Origin: Puniceibacterium sp. IMCC21224
GTDB lineage: Bacteria; Pseudomonadota; Alphaproteobacteria; Rhodobacterales; Rhodobacteraceae
Assembly: GCF_001038505.1 (NCBI RefSeq)
Contig: NZ_LDPY01000001.1
Location: 3,410,001 to 3,474,000 of the forward strand
Direction: 5' to 3'
DNA length: 64,000 nucleotides
Shown here: in pieces, positions 18,037-27,054 of the stretch
How positions within the stretch are numbered: the first letter of the stretch is position 1
Layout of the letters: each line of letters starts with the position of its first letter
The notes under the pieces: generated by a model
The model's database searches: none
What the model was told of the DNA's origin: nothing
What the model saw: the letters and a program-made list of their open reading frames with translations, nothing else
Position numbers and translations under genes: made by a program

Positions 18037-18048
18037 ATTGTTGGGCAG

Positions 18049-20568
18049 TCATTCCGCCGGGGCCGGTGTGACTGCACGCGTCAGGGTCTGTCGGCCTGTG
18101 TGCGTCGGTTCGTCCAGCTGCGGTTTTATGCGACGCAGCCGGAGCGCGTTGCTCAGCACAAAGACCGACGACAGGGCCATGGCACCGGCCGCCAGCACCG
18201 GCGACAGAAGTATCCCAAACGCGGGATACAGCACGCCCGCGGCCACCGGGATCAGCGCAATGTTGTAGCCAAAGGCCCAGAACAGGTTCTGGCGGATGTT
18301 GCGCATGGTCGCGCGCGACACGTGCAGCGCATTCACCACTCCGCGCAGATCCCCGGACATCAGGACCACATCGGCGGATTCGATGGCCACGTCGGTCCCG
18401 GTGCCGATGGCGATCCCCACGTCAGCCGAGGCCAGCGCCGGGGCGTCGTTGATCCCGTCGCCGACAAAAGCCACCTTGCGGCCACCTTCGCGCAGCGCGT
18501 CGAGGGCCGCGACCTTGCCGTCCGGCAGAACCCCGGCCACCACATGGTCAATACTGATCTCGGATGCAATTGCCTCGGCGGTTTCGCGTTTGTCGCCGGT
18601 GATCATCGCGACCTGCATCCCCAGCGCATGTAGTGCGGCAATGGCGGCGGCGCTGGTGGGTTTGACCGGATCTGACACACCAATCACAGCGGCGATGCGT
18701 CCGTCTATCGCTGCAAAAAGCGCCGAACGCCCGCGTTTGGCCAGCGCCGTCTCGGTCGCGGTCAATGCGCCGGGATCAATACCCTCGCGGGTCATCAGAC
18801 GATCAGCACCAACCAGCACATCACGCCCCGCCACACGGGCCCGCACGCCGTAACCCGCAATCGCGGTGAAATCGCTCAGATCGTGGCGCGCGGCCCCCTC
18901 GGCGTTGGCGGCGCGCACAATCGCCTCGGCAATGGGATGTTCCGAGCGTTCCTCGACCGCCGCAACAAGGGCCAGAACCTCGGCCCGCTCAAAGCCGTCC
19001 GCCAGGATCAGGTCGGTCAGTTCCGGGCGACCCTCAGTCACCGTGCCGGTTTTGTCGAGTGCAACCACCTCGACCGCCCCCAATCCCTGCAACGCATCGC
19101 CCTTGCGGAACAACACGCCCAGCTCAGCGGCGCGCCCTGTTCCCACCATGATCGAGGTCGGCGTGGCCAGCCCCATCGCGCAGGGACAGGCGATGATCAG
19201 CACCGACACTCCGGCCACCAGCGCATAGGTCAGCGCCGGTGCGGGCGCGAGGACCAGCCAGGCCAGGACGGTCAGGGCAGCCGCCCCCATGATCGCGGGC
19301 ACGAACCACAGCGTGATCTGATTCACCAGCCCCTGGATCGGCAGACGGGTGCCCTGCGCCTCTTCGACCATGCGGATGATCTGCGCCAGCGTGGTATCGC
19401 CTCCAACCCGCGTCGCGCGAAACCGAAAGCCTCCCGCCCCGTTCACCGTGCCGCCTGTCACCACCGCGCCGGGCCCCTTTGCAACTGGCAGCGGCTCGCC
19501 GGTGATCATGCTTTCATCGACGTGGCTTTCGCCGTCGATGACTTCGCCGTCCACCGCCAGCCGTTCACCAGGGCGCACGACCACGACGTCGCCGGTGCGG
19601 ATGTCCACGATAGCCAGTTCAACGACCGTGTCGTCGCGCACGACGTTGGCCGTGCGCGCCTGCAACCCAAGCAAGGCCTGAATCGCCGCGCCGGTGCGCC
19701 CCTTGGCCCGCGCTTCGAGCCATCGACCGATCAGGATCAGCACGACGATGACCGCCGCCGCCTCAAAATACACCGCGCGCACAGCGTCCGGCAACAGGCC
19801 CGGCACAAAGGTGGCGATGACCGAATAGAGATAGGCTGCCCCAGTGCCGACCGCGACCAGACTGTTCATATCCGGCGCCGCCTTGAGCAGCGCGGGAATT
19901 CCCTTGGCGTAAAACATCCGGCCCGGCCCGATCAGAACCAGCGTGGTCAGGATGAACTGGATCACCCAAGAGGTCTGCGTGCCAATGACCCGGTCAATCC
20001 ACATATGAAATGCGGGGATCATATGACCGCCCATCTCGAGCATAAACACCGGGAGCGCCAGCGCCGCTGCCAACACCACGGAGTTGCGCATAGTGGTGAT
20101 CTCCTGCGCCTTGCGGGCGGCAGTACTGTCATCGTTCTGGACCGACGCATGGATCGAGGCGGGATAGCCCGCTTTGGTCGAGGTGTCCGCAATTTCGGTC
20201 GCGGTCAGCGTCCCTTCGACATAGCGCACCGTCGCGCGCCCGGTGGCCAGATTTACCTGCGCTTCGGTCACACCTGGCAATGCGTTCAACGCCTTTTCCA
20301 CCCGCCCCACGCACGAGGCACAGGACATCTTGTTGACGTCGATAGTCGTCTCGGCCTGACGCGCAGGATAGCCAGTACGCTCAAGCGTCTCTGACAGGAT
20401 GGTCGCAGTGACGGTCCCGTCATGCGTCACGCGGGCGGTTTCTGTGGCAAGGTTGACCTCGGCCTTGGTCACTCCGGGCACGGCCGTCAGGGCCTTTTCG
20501 ACCCGTCCGACGCAAGAGGCGCAGGACATGCCGTCGACCCGCAGGCTCAGGGTGTTTGCGCGTGTCAT
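18049..20568 (-). CDS. Copper-translocating P-type ATPase (CopA-like)
   Basis: An 839-residue P1B-type ATPase, predicted to export Cu(I) across the inner membrane. Two N-terminal heavy-metal-associated domains carry CxxC at residues 16/19 and 83/86 (MSCASC in both). The transport motif CPC is at 461-463 within [14 protein letters not shown], which points to copper or silver. The phosphorylation motif DKTGTVTEG, the HP motif (EHPIAEA) and [10 protein letters not shown] follow. The ATG at 20568 is chosen because AGGAA precedes it and the promoter lies at 20606-20636; a longer reading to 20736 would run through that promoter. It lies downstream of a CDF exporter on the same strand but has its own promoter. 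Confidence 0.94.
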   Translation of the reverse strand: MTRANTLSLRVDGMSCASCVGRVEKALTAVPGVTKAEVNLATETARVTHDGTVTATILSETLERTGYPARQAETTIDVNKMSCASCVGRVEKALNALPGVTEAQVNLATGRATVRYVEGTLTATEIADTSTKAGYPASIHASVQNDDSTAARKAQEITTMRNSVVLAAALALPVFMLEMGGHMIPAFHMWIDRVIGTQTSWVIQFILTTLVLIGPGRMFYAKGIPALLKAAPDMNSLVAVGTGAAYLYSVIATFVPGLLPDAVRAVYFEAAAVIVVLILIGRWLEARAKGRTGAAIQALLGLQARTANVVRDDTVVELAIVDIRTGDVVVVRPGERLAVDGEVIDGESHVDESMITGEPLPVAKGPGAVVTGGTVNGAGGFRFRATRVGGDTTLAQIIRMVEEAQGTRLPIQGLVNQITLWFVPAIMGAAALTVLAWLVLAPAPALTYALVAGVSVLIIACPCAMGLATPTSIMVGTGRAAELGVLFRKGDALQGLGAVEVVALDKTGTVTEGRPELTDLILADGFERAEVLALVAAVEERSEHPIAEAIVRAANAEGAARHDLSDFTAIAGYGVRARVAGRDVLVGADRLMTREGIDPGALTATETALAKRGRSALFAAIDGRIAAVIGVSDPVKPTSAAAIAALHALGMQVAMITGDKRETAEAIASEISIDHVVAGVLPDGKVAALDALREGGRKVAFVGDGINDAPALASADVGIAIGTGTDVAIESADVVLMSGDLRGVVNALHVSRATMRNIRQNLFWAFGYNIALIPVAAGVLYPAFGILLSPVLAAGAMALSSVFVLSNALRLRRIKPQLDEPTHTGRQTLTRAVTPAPAE

Positions 20569-20605
20569 GACTGTAATTCCTATCTGGTACTTCGGATACA
20601 ACACA

Positions 20606-20636
20606 CAGATAGGGATTCCAGTGACTGGAAGGTCAA
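20606..20636 (-). promoter_or_regulatory. CueR/MerR-type promoter and operator of the copper ATPase gene
   Basis: Read on the minus strand: a -35 box TTGACC (20631-20636), a 19-base spacer (20612-20630) and a -10 box TATCTG (20606-20611). The spacer contains the perfect inverted repeat TTCCAG-TCA-CTGGAA (20616-20630). A 19-base spacer with a centred dyad is the hallmark of promoters that MerR-family activators distort, and this dyad closely resembles known CueR sites. The -10 ends 38 bases before the ATPase start codon. No MerR/CueR gene is in the window, so the regulator must be encoded elsewhere. Confidence 0.88.
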
Positions 20637-20751
20637 GGGCCGGACAGAATTTTAGTATAAGGACGGAATTCCACCCGCTCCCTCGTCTTGGTCCGCGAAC
20701 GCTGCGGTTCCACGGTTCAGCCTTGAGGTGCCGCACACCGTCGTCCCCGGC

Positions 20752-21771
20752 TTAGGCCGGTTTTAGGCTCGCGTGGTCATGATCGTGATCGTGCGTATGA
20801 TCATGGGTGCGACCACCCCCGGGCTGTTCACCGGGATCGAGCGTACAGACCAACGCCCCCTGCCCCCAATCGATCTCGATGGTGGAATGGGCAATACCGT
20901 AGTCTGCCGCGAGCAGCGCCTTGATCGCCCCCACGACCGCGGCCGGCTCTGCGTCGGCGCGCAGTTGCACATCCATCGTCGCCGAAGGTTGCCCCGAGGT
21001 GATCGACCAAACATGGACGTGATCCACGTTCACCAGCCCCGGCACCTTTGCGATCAGATTATCCTTGAGATCCGAGACCACGACATTGCCCGGCGTCCCC
21101 TCCATCAGCACGTTGAGCGATGCCTTGAGCAGTGCCCAGGCTGACCTCAGGACAATCGCTGACAGCAGCACCGACAGGATCGGATCAATCGGGGTCCAGC
21201 CGGTAAAGTAGATCGCAACAGCAGCGACAATCGCCGCGACCGAGCCAAGCATATCCCCCATGACATGCACCATCGCGCCACGGATATTCACGTGGTCGCG
21301 GTCGCCTTTCATCAACATCCAGAACACGCCGCCATTGACCACAAGGCCCAGCACCGCAATCACCAGCATTGGACCGGCCATGACCGGCGCAGGCTCAAGC
21401 AGGCGCTGCACCGCTTCGTAGGCGATCCAGATCACCAGCAGGATCAATGTCACCGCATTGACAAACCCAGCAAGGATTTCGAACCGCATGTAACCGAATG
21501 TACGTTTGTCATCGCTTTTGCGGCGGCCAAAACGAAAGCCGGCCCAGGCCAGCGCCAGTGCCGCAGCATCGGTGAACATATGGCCCGCATCGGCAATCAG
21601 CGCCAGAGACCCCGAAAGCAGGCCACCGACCAGCTCTGCGAGCATAAACCCAAATGTGAGCACAAAACCGACCAGCACCACACGTTCGTTGGATGCGCTC
21701 ACATCCGGGGCATGGCTGTGCGTTCCGTCGCCATGGTCATGATCGTGGCAGTGATCGTGGTCGTCCGACAT
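20752..21771 (-). CDS. Cation diffusion facilitator family metal exporter with His-rich termini
   Basis: A 339-residue CDF protein, expected to export Zn(II) or similar divalent ions by proton antiport. Six membrane helices occupy about residues 28-220, with the metal-site motif ADAGHMFTDAAALA in helix 2 and a second Asp/His pair further on (GDMLG in helix 5). A cytoplasmic domain follows. The N-terminus (DDHDHCHDHDHGDGTHSH) and C-terminus (THDHTHDHDHDH) are both strongly His/Asp-rich and probably bind metal. AAAGGA six bases before ATG 21771 decides the start. It lies upstream of the copper ATPase on the same strand. ZitB/CzcD-like zinc export is the best guess. Confidence 0.92.
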   Translation of the reverse strand: MSDDHDHCHDHDHGDGTHSHAPDVSASNERVVLVGFVLTFGFMLAELVGGLLSGSLALIADAGHMFTDAAALALAWAGFRFGRRKSDDKRTFGYMRFEILAGFVNAVTLILLVIWIAYEAVQRLLEPAPVMAGPMLVIAVLGLVVNGGVFWMLMKGDRDHVNIRGAMVHVMGDMLGSVAAIVAAVAIYFTGWTPIDPILSVLLSAIVLRSAWALLKASLNVLMEGTPGNVVVSDLKDNLIAKVPGLVNVDHVHVWSITSGQPSATMDVQLRADAEPAAVVGAIKALLAADYGIAHSTIEIDWGQGALVCTLDPGEQPGGGRTHDHTHDHDHDHASLKPA

Positions 21772-22105
21772 GGGGTGTCCTTTCTGCCGCCCGTCCGGAG
21801 CGGATCGGCCTGTCTGGGTCGGCGTATCAGCAACGGGCCACGGATAGGCGGCCACGGATAACCGAATGCCCTGAAGTTAGTATAACCCGCGCGCTTTCCC
21901 AACCCGGATCGAGCCGCAGAATGTCGCAGATCACAGTCAGGCATCTACCGGAACGCCGTGGTGCTGACTATGCCCGGGACTGCACTGACACCAGTTTGTG
22001 AAACCGACCGCGACATCGGCACGGTAATGCGCCAAACCCTGTATCTGCTGTGGACCCCCGGCGTCTGACACCCTAACTTGCACCTGCAGCAACCCAAGGC
22101 GCCCC
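21772..22105. promoter_or_regulatory. Divergent intergenic region between the CDF exporter and dnaX
   Basis: These 334 bases hold no supported gene but must carry promoters for both flanking genes. On the minus strand a TATACT sequence (about 21879-21884) could be the -10 box for the exporter, though no good -35 sits at the right distance. I checked for a 4.5S/SRP RNA, which often lies beside dnaX in other bacteria, and did not find its conserved GGAAGGAAGCAGCC core on either strand. Confidence 0.35.
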
Positions 22106-23872
22106 ATGTCCGACTCCGTTAAATATCAGGTCCTCGCCCGCAAGTACCGCCCCGAGACGTTTACCGACCTCGTTGGTCAGGATGCCATGGTACGCACGCT
22201 AAAGAACGCCTTTCAGGCGGACCGGATCGCACAGGCGTTTATCATGACCGGCATTCGCGGCACCGGCAAAACCACCACCGCGCGGATCATCGCCAAGGGG
22301 ATGAACTGTATCGGAGCGGACGGCACCAGCGGGCCGACAACCGAACCTTGCGGCACCTGCGAACATTGCAAGGCGATCATGGAAGGCCGCCATGTCGATG
22401 TGATGGAGATGGACGCCGCGTCCAACACCGGGGTCGCCAATATCCGCGAAATCATCGATTCCGTACATTACCGCACCGCCTCGGCCCGCTACAAAGTCTA
22501 CATCATCGACGAAGTTCACATGTTGTCGACCGGTGCGTTCAATGCCCTGCTCAAAACACTCGAAGAGCCCCCCGCCCATGTAAAGTTCATCTTTGCCACG
22601 ACCGAGATTCGCAAAGTCCCCGTCACTGTGCTGTCGCGGTGCCAGCGGTTCGATCTGCGCCGGATCGAACCCGAGGTGATGATCGCCCTGCTGCGCCGCA
22701 TTGCAGCCTCGGAGCAGGCTGAAATCCATGATGACGCGCTGGCACTGATCACCCGTGCCGCCGAAGGGTCGGCGCGCGATGCGACGTCGCTGCTCGATCA
22801 GGCGATCAGTCACGGCGCGGGCGAAACCACCGCCGCGCAGGTGCGCGCCATGTTGGGGCTGGCGGATCGGGGCCGGGTTCTGGACCTGTTCGATCTGATC
22901 ATGAAGGGTGACGCCGCTGGCGCACTGACCGAACTGAGCGCGCAATATGCCGAAGGTGCGGACCCGATGTCTGTCCTGCGGGATCTGGCCGAGGTGACGC
23001 ACTGGATTTCGGTGGTCAAGATCACGCCCGAGGCCGCCGAGGATCCGACCATCGGGCCGGATGAACGCATTCGCGGTCAGGGAATGGCGCTGGCGCTGGG
23101 GATGCGACCGCTGACCCGGATGTGGCAAATGCTGCTCAAATCTCTGGACGAGGTGGCATCGGCCCCCAATGCGATGATGGCCGCCGAGATGGCGGTGATC
23201 CGGCTGACGCATGTCGCCGAACTGCCGTCCCCCGAGGATCTGGTGCGCAAGCTGCAGAACACGCCGCCTCTGCCTGCGGCGGCATCTTTGACCTCCTCTG
23301 CCCCTCAGCCGGGTGGCGGTGGAACTCAGGCGCGCGTGCCCGCCGTTGCGCCTGTCGCCAGAACGACCGGGTCGGGTGGTCAGGGCGGGGATCAACGGGG
23401 CAACGCGGTGCAAGCGCTGGCGGTTGATCCCGCACTGGATCGGTATCCCAGCTTTGACCATGTAGTCGAACTGATCCGCAGCAACCGCGATGGCAAACTT
23501 CTGGCCGATGTTGAAACCGACATACGGCTGGCCGCTTATCAGCCGGGGCGCATCGAATTCACCCCGACGGACCGCGCATCGGCGGATCTGGCGCAACGGC
23601 TGGGCACCGCGCTTCAGCGCTGGACCGGGAACCGCTGGGCGGTGACGCTGGTCAATGGCTGCGACGCTGCGACAATCGACGAGCGCCGCAATGCCGCCGA
23701 TACGGCACTCAAGGCCGAGGCCGCCGCGCATCCGCTGGTGCAGGCCGCCCTTGCCGCCTTTCCCAAGTCGCGGATCAGCGCAGTGCGCACACCCGAAGCC
23801 CTGGCCATCGCGGTGCAGGCCGACGCCCTGCCCGAAGTCGAGGATGAATGGGACCCGTTCGAGGACGAGTGA
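22106..23872 (+). CDS. dnaX: DNA polymerase III subunits gamma/tau
   Basis: A 588-residue clamp-loader ATPase. Domain I carries Walker A GIRGTGKTTTARIIAKG, a zinc module (Cys residues around CGTCEHCKAI), Walker B YIIDEVHMLS and the SRC motif LSRCQRFDLRR; domains II and III follow to about residue 375. The C-terminal third (from about 390) begins with a Pro/Ala/Gly-rich linker and ends with an acidic tail (EVEDEWDPFEDE), as in alphaproteobacterial tau. I saw no A-rich slippery site of the E. coli type, so gamma production by frameshift is not evident. It is followed by ybaB and recR in the widespread dnaX-ybaB-recR order. Confidence 0.95.
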   Translation: MSDSVKYQVLARKYRPETFTDLVGQDAMVRTLKNAFQADRIAQAFIMTGIRGTGKTTTARIIAKGMNCIGADGTSGPTTEPCGTCEHCKAIMEGRHVDVMEMDAASNTGVANIREIIDSVHYRTASARYKVYIIDEVHMLSTGAFNALLKTLEEPPAHVKFIFATTEIRKVPVTVLSRCQRFDLRRIEPEVMIALLRRIAASEQAEIHDDALALITRAAEGSARDATSLLDQAISHGAGETTAAQVRAMLGLADRGRVLDLFDLIMKGDAAGALTELSAQYAEGADPMSVLRDLAEVTHWISVVKITPEAAEDPTIGPDERIRGQGMALALGMRPLTRMWQMLLKSLDEVASAPNAMMAAEMAVIRLTHVAELPSPEDLVRKLQNTPPLPAAASLTSSAPQPGGGGTQARVPAVAPVARTTGSGGQGGDQRGNAVQALAVDPALDRYPSFDHVVELIRSNRDGKLLADVETDIRLAAYQPGRIEFTPTDRASADLAQRLGTALQRWTGNRWAVTLVNGCDAATIDERRNAADTALKAEAAAHPLVQAALAAFPKSRISAVRTPEALAIAVQADALPEVEDEWDPFEDE

Positions 23873-24051
23873 TGTTGTCCCGCCCGGCCCCGTTTTCGGA
23901 CAGCCGTTGCCGCCTTGCCTCCATGGGCTGTGGCAATCGTAAATTCCCGCGTGCCTGCGCACTGATCCATCACGCCGTCCGCACCCGGCCCTTGTGACGC
24001 CCCCCTGCGGCGCGTATCTGTGACAAAACGCATCCCACTCAGGAGGTTCCG

Positions 24052-24396
24052 ATGCTCAAAGGACTAGGCGGACTTGGTGACATGGCCAAGATGATGAAAA
24101 CCGCGCAGGAAATGCAGACCAAGATGGCGCAGCTGCAAGAAGACATGCAGACCATCATGGTGACGGGCGAATCCGGTGCCGGTCTGGTCACAGCGACCTG
24201 CACCGCCAAAGGCGAGCTGAAGGGGCTGGATATCGACCCCTCGATCTTTAACAAAGACGAAAAGGAAGTGGTCGAGGATCTAATCCTCGCCGCGATCAAG
24301 GATGCGCAATCCAAGGCCGCAGACCGCGCCCAGAGCGAAATGTCCCGACTGACCGAATCGATGGGCCTGCCTGCGGACATGAAGCTGCCGTTTTGA
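24052..24396 (+). CDS. YbaB/EbfC family nucleoid-associated protein
   Basis: A 114-residue DNA-binding protein of the YbaB/EbfC family, small dimers that coat DNA and are nearly always encoded between dnaX and recR. The N-terminal half is a long Met/Gln/Lys-rich helix (MAKMMKTAQEMQTKMAQLQ). A beta region follows (VTATCTAKGELKGLDIDPS), then a C-terminal helix. AGGAGG at 24041-24046 precedes the ATG. It sits 179 bases after dnaX and 79 bases before recR. Confidence 0.95.
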   Translation: MLKGLGGLGDMAKMMKTAQEMQTKMAQLQEDMQTIMVTGESGAGLVTATCTAKGELKGLDIDPSIFNKDEKEVVEDLILAAIKDAQSKAADRAQSEMSRLTESMGLPADMKLPF

Positions 24397-24475
24397 CCGC
24401 AAAACCGCAGCAGTTCCGACAAAGCGGGATTCCCGTGCCGGGCAGCCAACCCCAGCGCCCTGACAGTCGAACCTG

Positions 24476-25069
24476 ATGTCCGACCGCACTGATATAGATG
24501 CGCTGATCGACCTGCTGGCGCGCCTGCCGGGGCTTGGCCCACGGTCGGCGCGGCGTGCGGTGCTGCATCTGATCCGCAAACGCGGCCAGTTGCTGTCGCC
24601 GTTGGCGCAACTGATGCAGACGGTTGCCACCACAGCGCGCGAATGCCTCAACTGCGGCAATATCGGCACGTCGGACATCTGTGCGATCTGCGACAATTCC
24701 AAACGCGCCAATGGTATTCTCTGCGTGGTCGAAGATGTCGCCGACCTGTGGGCGATGGAACGGTCGGGCACCTTTCGCGGGCGCTATCACGTTCTGGGTG
24801 GCACGCTGTCGGCGCTGGATGCGGTGGGGCCCGACGATCTGCGCATCCCGCGCCTTGTCACCCGGATCGCAATCGAGGAAATCTCCGAAGTTATCCTCGC
24901 TCTCAACGCGACGGTCGATGGCCAGACCACCGCGCATTATATCGCCGATCAACTCGACGGTCGCGTGACGCTTAGTTCGCTCGCTCAGGGTGTGCCGATC
25001 GGAGGCGAGCTTGACTACCTGGACGACGGCACCATCACTGCTGCGCTGAACGCCCGCAAACCACTCTGA
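24476..25069 (+). CDS. recR: Recombination mediator protein RecR
   Basis: A 197-residue RecR, which with RecF/RecO helps load RecA on gapped DNA. The N-terminal helix-hairpin-helix ([17 protein letters not shown]) is followed by a four-Cys zinc finger ([16 protein letters not shown]) and a Toprim domain (about residues 78-175) containing [16 protein letters not shown] and the C-terminal [15 protein letters not shown]. Length and order match the family fully. It is the third gene of the dnaX-ybaB-recR set. Confidence 0.96.
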   Translation: MSDRTDIDALIDLLARLPGLGPRSARRAVLHLIRKRGQLLSPLAQLMQTVATTARECLNCGNIGTSDICAICDNSKRANGILCVVEDVADLWAMERSGTFRGRYHVLGGTLSALDAVGPDDLRIPRLVTRIAIEEISEVILALNATVDGQTTAHYIADQLDGRVTLSSLAQGVPIGGELDYLDDGTITAALNARKPL

Positions 25070-25302
25070 CTCAACCATACCGAGCGACCCGACTCATCCC
25101 TCAGCCCTACCAGGCTGCGCCGTGATCCATCCCGCGCCCAACTGCTAGAGGCGGAAAAATCGCCCGAATTCCGGCTGTATTCTACGCGAATCCTCCCTTT
25201 GTGACGATTTTTAATACCACTGGCCGCGACAATCACATTTTGGCTGATAGGCTGGTGTGATCGACACGGACGCACGGCATCCAATCAGGAAGGGACAGCC
25301 AC

Positions 25303-26727
25303 ATGGGATTCTTCGACTCGATCTTCAACATTATCAACGACCTGACGTGGGGGTGGGCGCTCGTGCCTTTTCTTGTCGTGCTTGGCGTGTTTTTTACCGT
25401 CGCCAGCGGCTTTGTGCAGTTCCGGTTTTTCAAACGGATGTTCAGCGTCTTGACCGGCAATGACGAAACGTCGGACCCGACCAAAATCAGCGCGCGTGAG
25501 GCGCTGTTTGTGTCGGTCGGAGGCCGTGTCGGCGGCGGCAACATCGCAGGCGTCGCCGTCGCGATCACCGCAGGTGGCCCCGGTGCCGTGTTCTGGATGT
25601 GGGCGATTGCGCTGATCGGTATGTGCTCGGCCCTGGTCGAGGCGACACTGGCCCAGCTTTACAAACGCACCTCACCCGCGGGCGATTATCGTGGCGGCCC
25701 CGCCCGCGCGATCATCCACGGGCTGGGCGAAAATTACCGCTGGCTTGCCGTGATCTATGCGGTCTGCCTGATCGCGTCCTTTGCCATCGGGTTCAACGCC
25801 TTCCAGGGCAACACGGTGGCGGGGGCCGCGCTCGATTCCCTGTCGATCCCGCGTATCTACACCGGCGCGGCGCTGGCCATCGCGACCGGTTTCATCGTCT
25901 ACGGCGGCATTCACCGGATTGCCAAGGCTGCGGACATCATCATCCCGGTCATGGCCCTTGGCTATATCGGGATGGCATTGCTGATCATCCTGCTCAACAT
26001 CACCGGCCTGCCCGGCGTGATCTGGGACATCGTCGCCAACGCCTTTGGCTTCCGCGAGGCGGTGGCCGGCGGCATGGGCGCTGCCATCGCCCAAGGCCTG
26101 CGCCGCGGCCTGTTCTCAAACGAGGCGGGCCTTGGATCGGCACCGAACGTCGCCGCCACAGCCTATGTCAAACACCCGGTCAGTCAGGGCATCACCCAGA
26201 GCTTTTCAGTCTTTATCGACACGATCATCATCTGCTCGTGCACCGCTTTTGTGATCCTGCTGGGGGATGTCTATGTTCCCGGCGCGGAAGGCGTGGATGG
26301 CGTGGCCCTGACCCAACAAAGCATGGTCAGCCACGTGGGGTCCTGGGCGCAATATTTCCTGACTTTGGCGATCTTCCTCTTCTCGTTCTCGTCGATCATG
26401 TACAATTACTATCTGGGCGAAAACGCGCTGAGCTTTATGACCGAAAACCCGATGGCGCTGCATATCCTGCGCATCGCAATCATCGGCATTGTGTTCCTGG
26501 GCGCTGTGGCACCGGGAGCGACGGCGGTGTTCTCGTTCTCGGATCCGATGATGGGCATTCTCGCGGTGGTCAACCTGCTGGCGCTGATGATGCTGTTCCC
26601 GACGGCGCTGCGCATCATCAACGACTTCCGTTCGCAGCTGGCCGCTGGCATCGCAAAACCGGTGTTCGATCCCAAGAAGTTTCCGGATCTAGACACCGAT
26701 CATACCGCCTGGCCTGACGCGAAATAA
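25303..26727 (+). CDS. Sodium:alanine symporter family (AGCS) amino acid carrier
   Basis: A 474-residue inner-membrane AGCS transporter with about ten helices that imports alanine or glycine with Na+. Family segments include VGGRVGGGNIAGVAVAITAG near residue 75, EATLAQLYKR, and RRGLFSNEAGLGSAPNVAAT near residue 270, a highly conserved substrate/Na+ region. AGGAAGGG precedes the start. Alanine dehydrogenase lies about 10 kb away, which fits alanine use but does not prove a link. Confidence 0.93.
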   Translation: MGFFDSIFNIINDLTWGWALVPFLVVLGVFFTVASGFVQFRFFKRMFSVLTGNDETSDPTKISAREALFVSVGGRVGGGNIAGVAVAITAGGPGAVFWMWAIALIGMCSALVEATLAQLYKRTSPAGDYRGGPARAIIHGLGENYRWLAVIYAVCLIASFAIGFNAFQGNTVAGAALDSLSIPRIYTGAALAIATGFIVYGGIHRIAKAADIIIPVMALGYIGMALLIILLNITGLPGVIWDIVANAFGFREAVAGGMGAAIAQGLRRGLFSNEAGLGSAPNVAATAYVKHPVSQGITQSFSVFIDTIIICSCTAFVILLGDVYVPGAEGVDGVALTQQSMVSHVGSWAQYFLTLAIFLFSFSSIMYNYYLGENALSFMTENPMALHILRIAIIGIVFLGAVAPGATAVFSFSDPMMGILAVVNLLALMMLFPTALRIINDFRSQLAAGIAKPVFDPKKFPDLDTDHTAWPDAK

Positions 26728-26744
26728 ACCACGCGCGATCGACA

Positions 26745-26766
26745 GAGGGTGCCTGCGGGCACCCTC
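26745..26766 (+). terminator. Hairpin after the AGCS gene, probable terminator
   Basis: A perfect 9-bp stem, gagggtgcc (26745-26753) and ggcaccctc (26758-26766), with the four-base loop tgcg, 17 bases after the stop codon. There is no proper T-run, so the efficiency of termination is uncertain. Confidence 0.6.
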
Positions 26767-27054
26767 ACATTGCGAACGCCATTACCGCATCGCGACAGCC
26801 TGCCCCAATACTTTTATCCGGGCCGCGAACCTGTGCCTCATTCCTGACTGTGGAAGACAAATGGCTTGATTGGCTTAACGATCAAAGGCATCGTGCCCCA
26901 ACGGCATCCCAGGCTGGGGAATCGCGGATTATCAGCGGTATATTGAAAAACTGTCCGTCTGGCTGAGGCCGCTATTCTGGCCTGACAACCATTTTTTTAA
27001 TTCGTGAAATTTGGACCCAGCCGATAATTCATCGACAAACAAGGAATTTTGAAC
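26767..27054. promoter_or_regulatory. Intergenic region upstream of the RTX gene
   Basis: About 290 bases with no gene I can support. It is more AT-rich toward the right end, with a run of seven T at 26992-26998, and should contain the promoter of the RTX protein gene. I could not place a convincing -35/-10 pair. Confidence 0.3.

Noticed and set aside
18883..20394. A 503-codon open frame antisense to the copper ATPase
   Set aside because: Shadow frame with Arg/His/Gln-rich translation and no family match.
20569..20736. N-terminal extension of the copper ATPase
   Set aside because: It would translate through the CueR-type promoter and -10 region; the ATG at 20568 has its own ribosome site and the normal family start.
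21880..22105. Possible 4.5S/SRP RNA beside dnaX
   Set aside because: The conserved GGAAGGAAGCAGCC core is absent on both strands.
22106..23872. Programmed frameshift in dnaX
   Set aside because: No A-rich slippery heptamer was seen within the gene.
22199..23962. A 587-codon open frame antisense to dnaX
   Set aside because: Mirror of a certain gene; Gly/Arg/His-rich composition, no domain, no ribosome site.
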